Below are positions 1-7,324 of a stretch of DNA of 64,000 nt, in pieces. This DNA comes from an uncultured Clostridium sp. Its GTDB lineage: Bacteria > Bacillota > Clostridia > Clostridiales > Clostridiaceae. Each line of letters begins with the position of its first letter. Within the stretch, counting starts at the first letter, position 1. The DNA lies in the NCBI GenBank assembly GCA_900547475.1, contig URGW01000001.1, forward strand, positions 62,001 to 126,000, in the 5' to 3' direction. A program made the translations under genes and the position numbers. The notes under the pieces were generated by a model. That model saw only the letters and a list, made by a program, of their open reading frames with translations, was not told the origin of the DNA and searched no databases.

Positions 1-1
1 T

Positions 2-925
2 CCTAAATCAGAACTTACAATTCAATTAGATTTCAATAAAGATGTATTTAAGAATAGACTAAGTATAGGAGATCCTCAAAGAGATGGTGCAGGATATTAT
101 AGTAAAACATTAAATACAATATATATGAATGTTGAGGATGTATTTAGAGAAATTATCCGAGATATGCATAAAGTAGAAAAATTTGATGATGGATCATTTG
201 TTATGCAGGCTATGAGTTTTAAAGAAAAGTTGTTTAGTTTATATTATAACCATGTAATTGAAAATTTTTTAAAGGATAATAATTTAAGTGAAGACATTTT
301 TCCTATTTGGTTTATAAATGGACTTAAAGAGTATTATTGTTCAATGGCCGAACCAATTTATGAAACATCAATTTTTTTACCATTGAAGGAATTAGATGAT
401 AGCAATGTATGGAGTGAAGCTAGTGAAAGTGAAGAAAATTCAAGGTTATTTGCTCAAAGTACATATTTAATTCATAAAATAATTCAGATTAGTAGTGAAA
501 GTGCAATAAATGAAATGATTGAAAAATGTAAAATTAAAACTTTTAATGAAAGTTTTAATGAAGTTATGGAAATATCTTTAGATGAATTTGAAAATGAAGT
601 AAGTAAAAGTTATAACATATATGATAGTGAATATTATGCAATTAGTAGATCTGATTTAAATAAAAATATAGATGTTAAAATTCAATGCTTGGAAGAGTAT
701 ATTAAGTATAATGATGATGATATTAGAGCTTATGAATTCTTATCTTCACTTTATGAGATTAATAGTGGATTTGAAAAGGCTGTAGATTTTTTAAAGAATA
801 GTATTGAAAAACATCCAAAAGAAGATGGATTATGGTGGCAATTAGCTTTAATTTATGAAAATAATAATATGCCTGATTTAGCTAAAGAATGTTATGATAA
901 AAATGCTGAGTTAAAGAATGAATAA
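2..925 (+). CDS. TPR-repeat protein of unknown function, 5' end outside the window
   Basis: The reading frame is open from base 2 with no stop, and translation before the first ATG at 125 gives ordinary protein sequence (for example KNRLSIGDPQRDGAG), so the gene begins upstream of the window and the ATG at 125 is internal. There is no Shine-Dalgarno site before 125. The C-terminal 80 residues look like tetratricopeptide repeats, with paired helices and the pattern WWQLALIYENNNMPDLAKECYDKNAEL. The middle is acidic and helical without a family I recognise. TPR units usually mediate protein contacts. No catalytic motif is visible. The gene is followed by about 110 bp of spacer before a two-component system, with which no functional link can be shown. 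Confidence 0.7.
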   Translation, partial: PKSELTIQLDFNKDVFKNRLSIGDPQRDGAGYYSKTLNTIYMNVEDVFREIIRDMHKVEKFDDGSFVMQAMSFKEKLFSLYYNHVIENFLKDNNLSEDIFPIWFINGLKEYYCSMAEPIYETSIFLPLKELDDSNVWSEASESEENSRLFAQSTYLIHKIIQISSESAINEMIEKCKIKTFNESFNEVMEISLDEFENEVSKSYNIYDSEYYAISRSDLNKNIDVKIQCLEEYIKYNDDDIRAYEFLSSLYEINSGFEKAVDFLKNSIEKHPKEDGLWWQLALIYENNNMPDLAKECYDKNAELKNE

Positions 926-1037
926 TGATTAATATAGATTGTCTAATTTAAGTATAGGATTTATGGCAATAATATATAAGGAGAAAACATTGAGATCAAT
1001 AGAAAATATTTATTTTAGAAGATGAGGAGAGTAAATA

Positions 1038-1727
1038 ATGAGAATTTTAATTGCTGAAGATGAAGATGATATAAGAAGATTATTAGCTTTAAATATGAAA
1101 AAAGAAGGTTATGATGTAATTGAGTGTAAGGATGGAATAGAAGCTTTAGAGGCATTTAAAAAGCAAGAAATCCATTTAGCTTTATTAGATATAATGATGC
1201 CTAATATTGATGGTATAACTGTAATGGAAGAAATAAGAAAATTATCTATCATTCCAATAATTTTTATAACTGCAATGTCAAGAGATACTGATAAAGTCCT
1301 TGCATTAGGATTAGGTGCTGATGATTATATAGTTAAGCCTATAAATGCAATCGAATTAACTGCAAGAGTTTCAGCTCAATTAAGGCGTTGCTATAAATAT
1401 ATAAAAAATAAAGAAGAATCAATTGAAATAAAATTAGGAGAATTAAGATTAAATAAGGAAAAGTTTGAAGTATATAAAAATGAACTGAAAATTGATTTAA
1501 ACCCTAAGGAATTTAAAATATTAGATTTATTAATGAGCAATCCAGGTAGAGTATATACTAAAAAACAAATTTATGAAAAGGTATGGGATGAACAGTATTT
1601 TGGAGATGATAATACTCTTTTAGTACACTTAAGTCATTTAAGAGAAAAGATAGAGGAGAATCCTAAGACTCCTAAATATTTAAAAACTATAAGAGGAATT
1701 GGATATAAAGTTGAAGTGGTGAATTAA
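1038..1727 (+). CDS. OmpR/PhoB-family response regulator
   Basis: Two-domain DNA-binding response regulator of 229 aa, the usual size for the family. The receiver domain (about 1-118) carries the acidic pair E7/D8, the phospho-acceptor D51 in LLDIMMP, T78 and K100 in VKP. The C-terminal winged helix (about 130-227) ends in the typical IRGIGYKVE. It is expected to be phosphorylated by the kinase encoded next to it and to act as a transcription factor. The start is chosen by GAGGAG seven to twelve bases upstream of ATG. The kinase gene begins on the base after this stop codon, so the two are translationally coupled. The signal is unknown; the pair resembles VanRS/BaeSR-type systems only in general architecture. 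Confidence 0.95.
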   Translation: MRILIAEDEDDIRRLLALNMKKEGYDVIECKDGIEALEAFKKQEIHLALLDIMMPNIDGITVMEEIRKLSIIPIIFITAMSRDTDKVLALGLGADDYIVKPINAIELTARVSAQLRRCYKYIKNKEESIEIKLGELRLNKEKFEVYKNELKIDLNPKEFKILDLLMSNPGRVYTKKQIYEKVWDEQYFGDDNTLLVHLSHLREKIEENPKTPKYLKTIRGIGYKVEVVN

Positions 1728-3212
1728 ATGAGAAAAAGAAGATTTAAGTCAGGAGTTGCTAAAGAATTATTTAAAAATTATTTTATTGGGTATATTACTC
1801 TTATTTTAATAATGATTATTATGTTCGCTATTACATTTATGATATATATTACTTATTTATTTTTACCATCAACACTAAAGTATGAAGTTATTAATTACAG
1901 ACTAGCAAATAACTATGAAATGATAAGTGAAAAAGATTTGAAAGAGATAAATGGATTTTTAATAGTAATAGATGAAAATAATAATATAGAATTTAGTCGA
2001 GGAAATTTAATAAAGGAGTTTGAAGAGATAACTTTAGATGACTATCTTAAGATATTAGATTTTGAGTTATACTCTGGAAAAGAATCAAGCTCTGCTATAA
2101 AGGTATTAGAAAGTATGCTAACTATGATAGATTTAGATAGCACTATAATAACTAGTGAGGAAGGAATTGAATATTCAGTTTCATATAGATTTTTAAAAGA
2201 TGATACTAAGTTGGTAGTATTTGGTGTGCCTTATGAAAATATAAACAAACATAATAATTATAATCCATTAACAGGAAATAAGAATCAAATAATAGCATTA
2301 ATAGTTATAAATATAATATTGCTTTTAATTATTTTATATTTATTTGCAAAGTGGGCAGCAAGAAAATTTATTAAACCAATAAATATTTTAAATAATGGAA
2401 TGAAAGAAATAACTAAAGGTAATTATGGTGAATGTGTTAATATAAAAAAAGACAATGAATTTAAAGAGTTAGCAGATGGATTTAATTTAATGAGTGAAGC
2501 AATAAAACTTGAAAAAGAGGAAAATGAGAGGCTTCAACAAGAAAGAAATAAATTAATATTACATATTTCACATGATTTGAAAAACCCTATGTCAGCTGTA
2601 TTAGGTTACAGCGAAATATTAACTAATTCTAATAAATTAACAGAGGAAGATAAAAATGAGTATTTAAATATAATTAATAGAAACTCAAAAAGGGCAACTA
2701 AAATTATAACAGATTTATTTGAATTCTCTTTATTAGATAGTATGGACTATAAGCTTAATACTAGAATGCTAGATTTGAATGAAATTTTAAGAGAAATTGT
2801 TGCTTATTATATTCCAGAATTAGAATCGAAAGAATTTAATTATGATTTTGATATTTCTGAAGAGGAATATTTAATTAATATTGATGAAGTTAAATTTACA
2901 AGGGCAATAAGTAATTTAATAGATAACGCTATAAAATACAATGAAAAAAGTACAACATTGTCTGTGATATCATTAAAATATGAAGATAGAATAGAAATTA
3001 GGATTTCAGATGATGGAAAAGGTATTAACAATGAGGTGAGAGGAACAATATTTGATGCATTTGTAAGAGAAGATAAAGCTAGAAGAACATCTACAGGTGG
3101 AACTGGTTTAGGACTAGCTATAACTAAGGCTATAATAGAAAAACATAATGGAAGTATAGAGTTAGTTGATGGAAGTAAAGGAACAGAGTTTAGAATAATA
3201 TTGAAAAATTAA
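1728..3212 (+). CDS. Membrane-bound sensor histidine kinase
   Basis: 494 aa sensor kinase paired with the upstream regulator. A first membrane helix (about 17-46) and a second (about 187-207) enclose an extracellular segment of about 140 residues with no recognised sensor fold. HAMP linker follows (about 208-262), then HisKA with phospho-acceptor H282 in HISHDLKNP, and a HATPase domain with N box DNAIKYNE, G1 box ISDDGKGI and G2 box GGTGLGLAI. All catalytic boxes are intact. The gene starts directly after the regulator's stop, and a strong terminator follows its end, so the two genes form a bicistronic unit. No obvious target operon is adjacent, so the stimulus cannot be inferred. Confidence 0.94.
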   Translation: MRKRRFKSGVAKELFKNYFIGYITLILIMIIMFAITFMIYITYLFLPSTLKYEVINYRLANNYEMISEKDLKEINGFLIVIDENNNIEFSRGNLIKEFEEITLDDYLKILDFELYSGKESSSAIKVLESMLTMIDLDSTIITSEEGIEYSVSYRFLKDDTKLVVFGVPYENINKHNNYNPLTGNKNQIIALIVINIILLLIILYLFAKWAARKFIKPINILNNGMKEITKGNYGECVNIKKDNEFKELADGFNLMSEAIKLEKEENERLQQERNKLILHISHDLKNPMSAVLGYSEILTNSNKLTEEDKNEYLNIINRNSKRATKIITDLFEFSLLDSMDYKLNTRMLDLNEILREIVAYYIPELESKEFNYDFDISEEEYLINIDEVKFTRAISNLIDNAIKYNEKSTTLSVISLKYEDRIEIRISDDGKGINNEVRGTIFDAFVREDKARRTSTGGTGLGLAITKAIIEKHNGSIELVDGSKGTEFRIILKN

Positions 3213-3227
3213 TATTATAAATAGATA

Positions 3228-3280
3228 AGTACCAGTAAATAATACATATTTTCCAATGTATTATTTACTGGTACTATTTT
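3228..3280 (+). terminator. Strong intrinsic terminator after the histidine kinase
   Basis: A perfect 20-bp inverted repeat (3228-3247 with 3256-3275) with an 8-nt loop, followed by ATTTT. It closes the two-component operon. Confidence 0.85.
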
Positions 3281-3354
3281 ATATAAAATTTTTACAGAGA
3301 TATGTTTGAATGTTTTAAACATTTTAAATATTAACTATATAAGTTTAAAAAATA

Positions 3355-3380
3355 AAGTTAAGGATTTCCTTAGCTTTTTT
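3355..3380 (+). terminator. Second terminator-like hairpin
   Basis: A 9-bp stem (AAGTTAAGG with CCTTAGCTT, one G-U pair) followed by a run of T. It lies about 80 bp behind the main terminator and in front of the next promoter, so it may act as a backup terminator. Function not shown. Confidence 0.5.
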
Positions 3381-3420
3381 GAAAAATATTTTTACAATCA
3401 AAATATTTGATTAATATATA

Positions 3421-3449
3421 TTGACAGCTATCTTCATCTTATATATACT
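3421..3449 (+). promoter_or_regulatory. Sigma-A promoter for the nitronate monooxygenase-type gene
   Basis: TTGACA at 3421-3426, 17-bp spacer, TATACT at 3444-3449. A palindrome AATCAAA-N3-TTTGATT (3396-3412) sits just upstream of the -35 box and could bind a regulator. Confidence 0.75.
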
Positions 3450-3513
3450 TACATTATACTATGTAGTTATAAAAACTACTTAAATTAGTTTGAAGAATCA
3501 GGAGGGTTAATAT

Positions 3514-4569
3514 ATGAAATTAAATTCATTGATTATAGGAGATTTAGTAGCAAATGTTCCAATAATACAAGGTGGAATGGGGGTTGGTGTAAGCTTATCT
3601 TCACTTGCAGGAGCAGTTGCAAAAGAAGGAGCAATAGGAGTAATATCAGCAGCACAACCTGGCTTTTTAGAAGATGATTTTGAAAAAGATTCATTAACAG
3701 CTAATATTAGGGCATTAGGTAAACATATAAAAAAAGCAAAAGAAATATCAAATGGTGGAATAATTGGTGTTAATATTATGTGTGCTACTAGGAATTATGA
3801 AGAGTATGTAAAATGCACAATTGATAATGGTGCTGATTTAATTATATCAGGTGCTGGATTGCCTACTGATTTACCAAAGTTTACAGAAGGGTCAAATATA
3901 AAATTAGTACCTATAGTATCACCACCAAAATCAGCTAGTGTAATTTTAAAAATGTGGGATAGACGTTATGGAAGAACTGCAGATATGGTAATTATTGAAG
4001 GGCCAAAGGCCGGTGGACATCTAGGGTTTTCTAGTGAAATCTTAAAAGAGTACCAATCTAAAGATTACGACAAAGAAGTAATTGAAATTATTGAAATAGT
4101 AAAACAATATGAAGATAAATATAATAAGAAAATACCAGTAATATTTGCAGGTGGTGTTTATAATAGAGATGATATTAATCACTATATAAATTTAGGGTGT
4201 TCTGGAGTTCAAATGGCAACAAGATTTGTAGCTACTGAAGAATGTGATGCTCATATTAATTTTAAAATGGCGTATGTAAATGCTAAAAAAGAAGATGTAA
4301 TGATTGTAAAAAGTCCAGTTGGTATGCCAGGACGAGCTATAAGTAATAAATTTATGGAAGAAAGAAAGTTAACAAATGAAAAAATAAATAAATGTTATAA
4401 ATGCTTAAAAAAATGTGATATGGCAACTATACCTTATTGTATAACAGGTGCTTTAGTACGTGCAGCAAAAGGGGATGTTAATAATTCACTTATATTTTGT
4501 GGTGAAAATGCATATAAATTAGATAAAATTATTACTGTTAAGGAATTAATAAATGAATTAAATAATTAG
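3514..4569 (+). CDS. NAD(P)H-dependent flavin oxidoreductase, nitronate monooxygenase/FabK-like family
   Basis: 351 aa FMN-dependent TIM-barrel protein of the 2-nitropropane dioxygenase (nitronate monooxygenase) family, related to FabK of the operon at 38 kb. Seen: N-terminal PIIQGGMGVGVS, the VIIEGPKAGGHLGF loop with the family histidine, PVIFAGGVY and the phosphate-binding GVQMATRFVATEEC. A C-terminal extension holds C294, C297, C301 and C309 (CX2CX3CX7C), a pattern recalled from clostridial members of the family and possibly a metal or disulfide site. AGGAGGG before the ATG fixes the start. It has its own promoter and terminator, so it is a single-gene unit. Substrate (nitronate, enoyl thioester or other) cannot be told from sequence. 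Confidence 0.85.
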   Translation: MKLNSLIIGDLVANVPIIQGGMGVGVSLSSLAGAVAKEGAIGVISAAQPGFLEDDFEKDSLTANIRALGKHIKKAKEISNGGIIGVNIMCATRNYEEYVKCTIDNGADLIISGAGLPTDLPKFTEGSNIKLVPIVSPPKSASVILKMWDRRYGRTADMVIIEGPKAGGHLGFSSEILKEYQSKDYDKEVIEIIEIVKQYEDKYNKKIPVIFAGGVYNRDDINHYINLGCSGVQMATRFVATEECDAHINFKMAYVNAKKEDVMIVKSPVGMPGRAISNKFMEERKLTNEKINKCYKCLKKCDMATIPYCITGALVRAAKGDVNNSLIFCGENAYKLDKIITVKELINELNN

Positions 4570-4573
4570 TGAT

Positions 4574-4627
4574 AAAAATACTGGAATTATCGAAAAAATA
4601 AATAAGACAGTTCCAGTATTTTTTATA
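4574..4627. terminator. Bidirectional terminator between the flavoprotein gene and bioY
   Basis: 13-bp perfect stem (4574-4586 with 4611-4623) flanked by A-run on the left and T-run on the right, placed between two convergent genes, so it can serve both strands. Confidence 0.8.
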
Positions 4628-4636
4628 TTAGTATAT

Positions 4637-5209
4637 TTATTTTTTAAATTCATTTGAAAGTACTTGCTCCTTTATTGCAGGTATAGTTCTTTTCGCAATT
4701 AGTGAACTCACAATGCATAAAGTAATATCACCAGGGAGAAATACAAGACAACAATAGAGTATTACAGCACTAGCAGTAATAGGTGAGTTTAAATAATAAT
4801 TTGCTATGAAATAATAATAAACCGTTCCAAAAATATAAACTATAGCTAGACCAACTAGACTTGCATATATAAGCCCTTTTAAAGAATGTTTAGAACTTTT
4901 ATGTGCAATATAACCAGTTACATAAGTTCCAAATAAAAATCCAATTAGGTATCCAAAAGTAGGTTGGAGTATATAGCTAGGGCCTCCACCTTGAGTAAAA
5001 ACAGGAACACCAACTAAACCTACTAATAAATAAATACCTACCGAAATAGCAGCAAGTCTTGGGCCTAATAATAATCCAGCTAATGTTGTAAATAAAACTT
5101 GCAATGTAAATGGAACTACTGGTATTGGAACTTTAATAAAAGCTCCAACTGCAATTAACGAAGCAAAAAGTGAACATAAAATAAGTGATTTTGTAGTTAG
5201 CTTTTTCAT
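4637..5209 (-). CDS. bioY: BioY biotin transporter S component
   Basis: 190 aa hydrophobic protein with about five to six membrane helices and family motifs: KVPIPVVPFTLQVLFTTLAGLLLG near the N terminus (residues about 25-50) and the glycine-rich PTFGYLIGFLFG. BioY is the substrate-binding membrane subunit of ECF-type biotin uptake and may work alone or with a shared EcfAAT module, which is not in this window. The start codon abuts the birA stop codon (TAA then ATG), so the two are co-transcribed and translationally coupled behind the BirA operator near 6.25 kb. Expression should therefore fall when biotin is plentiful. Length is normal for the family. Confidence 0.93.
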   Translation of the reverse strand: MKKLTTKSLILCSLFASLIAVGAFIKVPIPVVPFTLQVLFTTLAGLLLGPRLAAISVGIYLLVGLVGVPVFTQGGGPSYILQPTFGYLIGFLFGTYVTGYIAHKSSKHSLKGLIYASLVGLAIVYIFGTVYYYFIANYYLNSPITASAVILYCCLVFLPGDITLCIVSSLIAKRTIPAIKEQVLSNEFKK

Positions 5210-6187
5210 TTAGTTCAAACTCCTGATGCTTACTTCACCTGAGTTTAATATTTTTATAGAACCATCATCATGTTTTATTACTAAAGAACCATCATTATTT
5301 ATATCTATAGCTTTCCCTTTAGAACAAATTCCTCCACTTGTATACATTATTTCTTGATTTAAAATAATACTTCTTTTTTTATATTCTTGAATAAAGTCAT
5401 AGTATTTAATCTTTGGAATAATACTTAAAATATTATTTAGTATCTCTGCACAAAGTATATTTCTATTTATACCATTACTATTACCTTTATAAAGAGAGTC
5501 TGCAATTTCTTTAAGATCATCAGGAAAATTATCTTTAGGATTGTTAAAATTAATTCCTATTCCTAAAATTAAGTAGTCAATAGTTCCACTTTCAAAATTA
5601 GTTGAGGCTTCAGTTAAAATACCTCCTATTTTTTTATAATTTATATAAATATCATTTATCCATTTAATTTGACATTCTATACCTGTAACTTTATGTATTG
5701 CATCACATATAGCTACAGATGAGGATGTTGTAATTAGTACTGAATCCATTGCTGTTAGATTTGGGCGTAATATAATACTCATATAAATACCTGTATTAGC
5801 TGGAGAGTAAAATGATCTGCCCATTCTACCTTTACCAGCTGTTTGTTCTTCTGAAATAACAACTGTCCCATGTTTAGCTCCAGTTAAAGATAATTTTTTT
5901 GCAACTTCATTGGTAGAAGTAGTTGTTTTATAAGTATATATTTCTATATTTGAAAATTCTTTATTTAAATATAAAGAAATACCTTCCTTAGATATAAGAT
6001 CAGTATTATCTGCTAGGGAGTAACCCTTATTTGTCACAGCATTAATAGCATATCCATCATTTCTTAATGAATTTATGACTTTCCAAATTGAAGTTCTTGA
6101 TATATTTAAAGCTTTGGCTATTTCAGCACCAGAAACTATTTTTCCTTTATTTTCTTCTAAAACTTTTAAAACTTTACTTTTTAACAT
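5210..6187 (-). CDS. birA: Bifunctional biotin-protein ligase and biotin operon repressor BirA
   Basis: 325 aa, the long class II form. Residues 1-60 are a winged helix-turn-helix (LNISRTSIWKVINSLRNDGY), residues about 75-260 the ligase with the biotinyl-AMP loop AGKGRMGRSF and the ribose/ATP segment IKWINDIYINYKKIGGILTE, and the last 50 residues the SH3-like cap. It activates biotin with ATP and attaches it to the AccB lysine (AccB is encoded at 42.8 kb), and as a holo-repressor it should bind the operator 5' of its own gene. GGAGGTAA precedes the ATG. The operator and promoter are visible at 6209-6262, so autoregulation together with bioY is well supported. Confidence 0.95.
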   Translation of the reverse strand: MLKSKVLKVLEENKGKIVSGAEIAKALNISRTSIWKVINSLRNDGYAINAVTNKGYSLADNTDLISKEGISLYLNKEFSNIEIYTYKTTTSTNEVAKKLSLTGAKHGTVVISEEQTAGKGRMGRSFYSPANTGIYMSIILRPNLTAMDSVLITTSSSVAICDAIHKVTGIECQIKWINDIYINYKKIGGILTEASTNFESGTIDYLILGIGINFNNPKDNFPDDLKEIADSLYKGNSNGINRNILCAEILNNILSIIPKIKYYDFIQEYKKRSIILNQEIMYTSGGICSKGKAIDINNDGSLVIKHDDGSIKILNSGEVSIRSLN

Positions 6188-6208
6188 AATAAATTACCTC
6201 CTACAAAA

Positions 6209-6237
6209 ATTATATTGATCTAAAAATATTTTGTCAA
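6209..6237 (-). promoter_or_regulatory. Promoter of birA-bioY
   Basis: On the minus strand TTGACA (6237-6232), a 17-bp spacer and TATAAT (6214-6209). The -35 box lies inside one half-site of the BirA operator, which explains repression. Confidence 0.85.
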
Positions 6238-6262
6238 CCAAAATATATAATATAGTTAACAA
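6231..6262. promoter_or_regulatory. BirA operator
   Basis: Half-sites TTGTCAAC (6231-6238) and GTTAACAA (6255-6262) separated by 16 bp match the known BirA box TTGTTAAC-N14-16-GTTAACAA with one mismatch. It overlaps the birA promoter -35. It could also influence the divergent gene at 6405. Confidence 0.85.
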
Positions 6263-6404
6263 TTAAAAATTGATATTTATTTAAAATCTTTGATATAGTC
6301 AAAAATGTTAGAATACTTTATAAAAAAAGTATTAATGTGACAATTATAAAAAAGATATATATAATATTAAGTGAAGTAAAGATAAAAGAGAGGTATGATT
6401 TAAA

Positions 6405-6821
6405 ATGGGAATAAGAAAAAACAAAGCAATAGAGCTGCATAGTAATAGATATACATGTTCTCAAGCTGTAGCATGTGCTTTTTGTGATTTGGTTGATGTA
6501 GATGAAGTTACAATGAAAGAAATTGTTAGAAGATATAGTGGTGGAGCATATAAAGTATGTGGAGCTATAATGGGAGCATATGTAATAGTTAATTATTTAA
6601 ATGGAAATGTAAATTCAGAAAATCCTGCAGAACCAATTAAAGATGATATGGAACTTTTAAATGAAATTGAAAGAAGATTTAAGGAAAAAAATACTTCAGT
6701 TATATGTAAAGAGTTAAAAGGTATTACTACAGGAACTGTTTTACGTTCTTGTAGAGGTTGTGTAGAAGATGTAGCAGAAATTCTAGAGGAATTAGTAGAT
6801 GAGAAATTTAATATGTGTTAA
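6405..6821 (+). CDS. C_GCAxxG_C_C family redox protein
   Basis: 138 aa cysteine-rich protein of the C_GCAxxG_C_C family (putative redox-active protein, PF09719-like). Seen: an early CSQAVACAF, the family core GGAYKVCGAIMGAY (a variant of GCAxxG, with VCGAIMG) and a late SCRGCVEDVAEIL. The conserved cysteines suggest thiol or metal-based redox chemistry in the cytoplasm, but the biochemical role of the family is not established. AGAGAGG upstream of ATG supports the start. It is divergent from birA, and a candidate promoter TTGATA-N18-TATAGT (6270-6299) lies next to the BirA operator. No signal peptide or membrane segment. Confidence 0.85.
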   Translation: MGIRKNKAIELHSNRYTCSQAVACAFCDLVDVDEVTMKEIVRRYSGGAYKVCGAIMGAYVIVNYLNGNVNSENPAEPIKDDMELLNEIERRFKEKNTSVICKELKGITTGTVLRSCRGCVEDVAEILEELVDEKFNMC

Positions 6822-6951
6822 TCTTTCATAGTTATAATATAAATTTTATGTAAGATAAAAAAATAAAGAAATTAATGGAACTTTTTATGTAATGTATACG
6901 TCTAATAAATATAAATTAAATTTTGGATTATAATTATGGGGTGTAATAGAC

Positions 6952-7152
6952 GTGTGGAAGAAATTAATTTTATCAGAGAAAGATTATGAATATTTAACAA
7001 AAGGATTAGCTAGTGGAGTTGGGGTAGGAATAATAATTGGCTCTTTAGCAGGAGATGTTTTATTTTTCTTTGCACTTGGAGGCGTTTTGGGAATAATAGG
7101 CTCAGGTATATTTTCATTTTATAAAAAGTTTAAAGTAGATAATAAAATTTAA
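6952..7152 (+). CDS. Small glycine-rich membrane protein (66 aa)
   Basis: Begins with GTG; the only upstream in-frame alternatives end at a TAA at 6931. GGGGTG lies 9-14 bases upstream. The protein has a charged N terminus followed by two membrane-spanning stretches rich in glycine (GVGVGIIIGSLAG and GGVLGIIGSGIFSF), and a lysine-rich tail. No family recognised. It is followed by a clear terminator, which supports a real gene. Role unknown. Confidence 0.6.
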   Translation: MWKKLILSEKDYEYLTKGLASGVGVGIIIGSLAGDVLFFFALGGVLGIIGSGIFSFYKKFKVDNKI

Positions 7153-7172
7153 TATTATTTATAGAAATAAGG

Positions 7173-7217
7173 GATTATATTTAGTGATTATTTATTATTA
7201 AATATAATCTTTTTTTA
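7173..7217 (+). terminator. Intrinsic terminator after the small membrane protein
   Basis: 11-bp perfect stem (7173-7183 with 7199-7209) followed by seven T. Confidence 0.8.
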
Positions 7218-7324
7218 TTTATAAATAAAAAATATTGTAAGGTATGCTAAAGAATATATATTGTAAATAAAAGCAAAGAAATGTATAATTATTCTAAAAT
7301 TCAAAAGTAAAGGCAGGTAAGCAA

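Noticed and set aside
7218..7324. Cobalamin or SAM riboswitch upstream of metH
   Set aside because: The leader is only about 100 nt after the preceding terminator and shows no conserved core.
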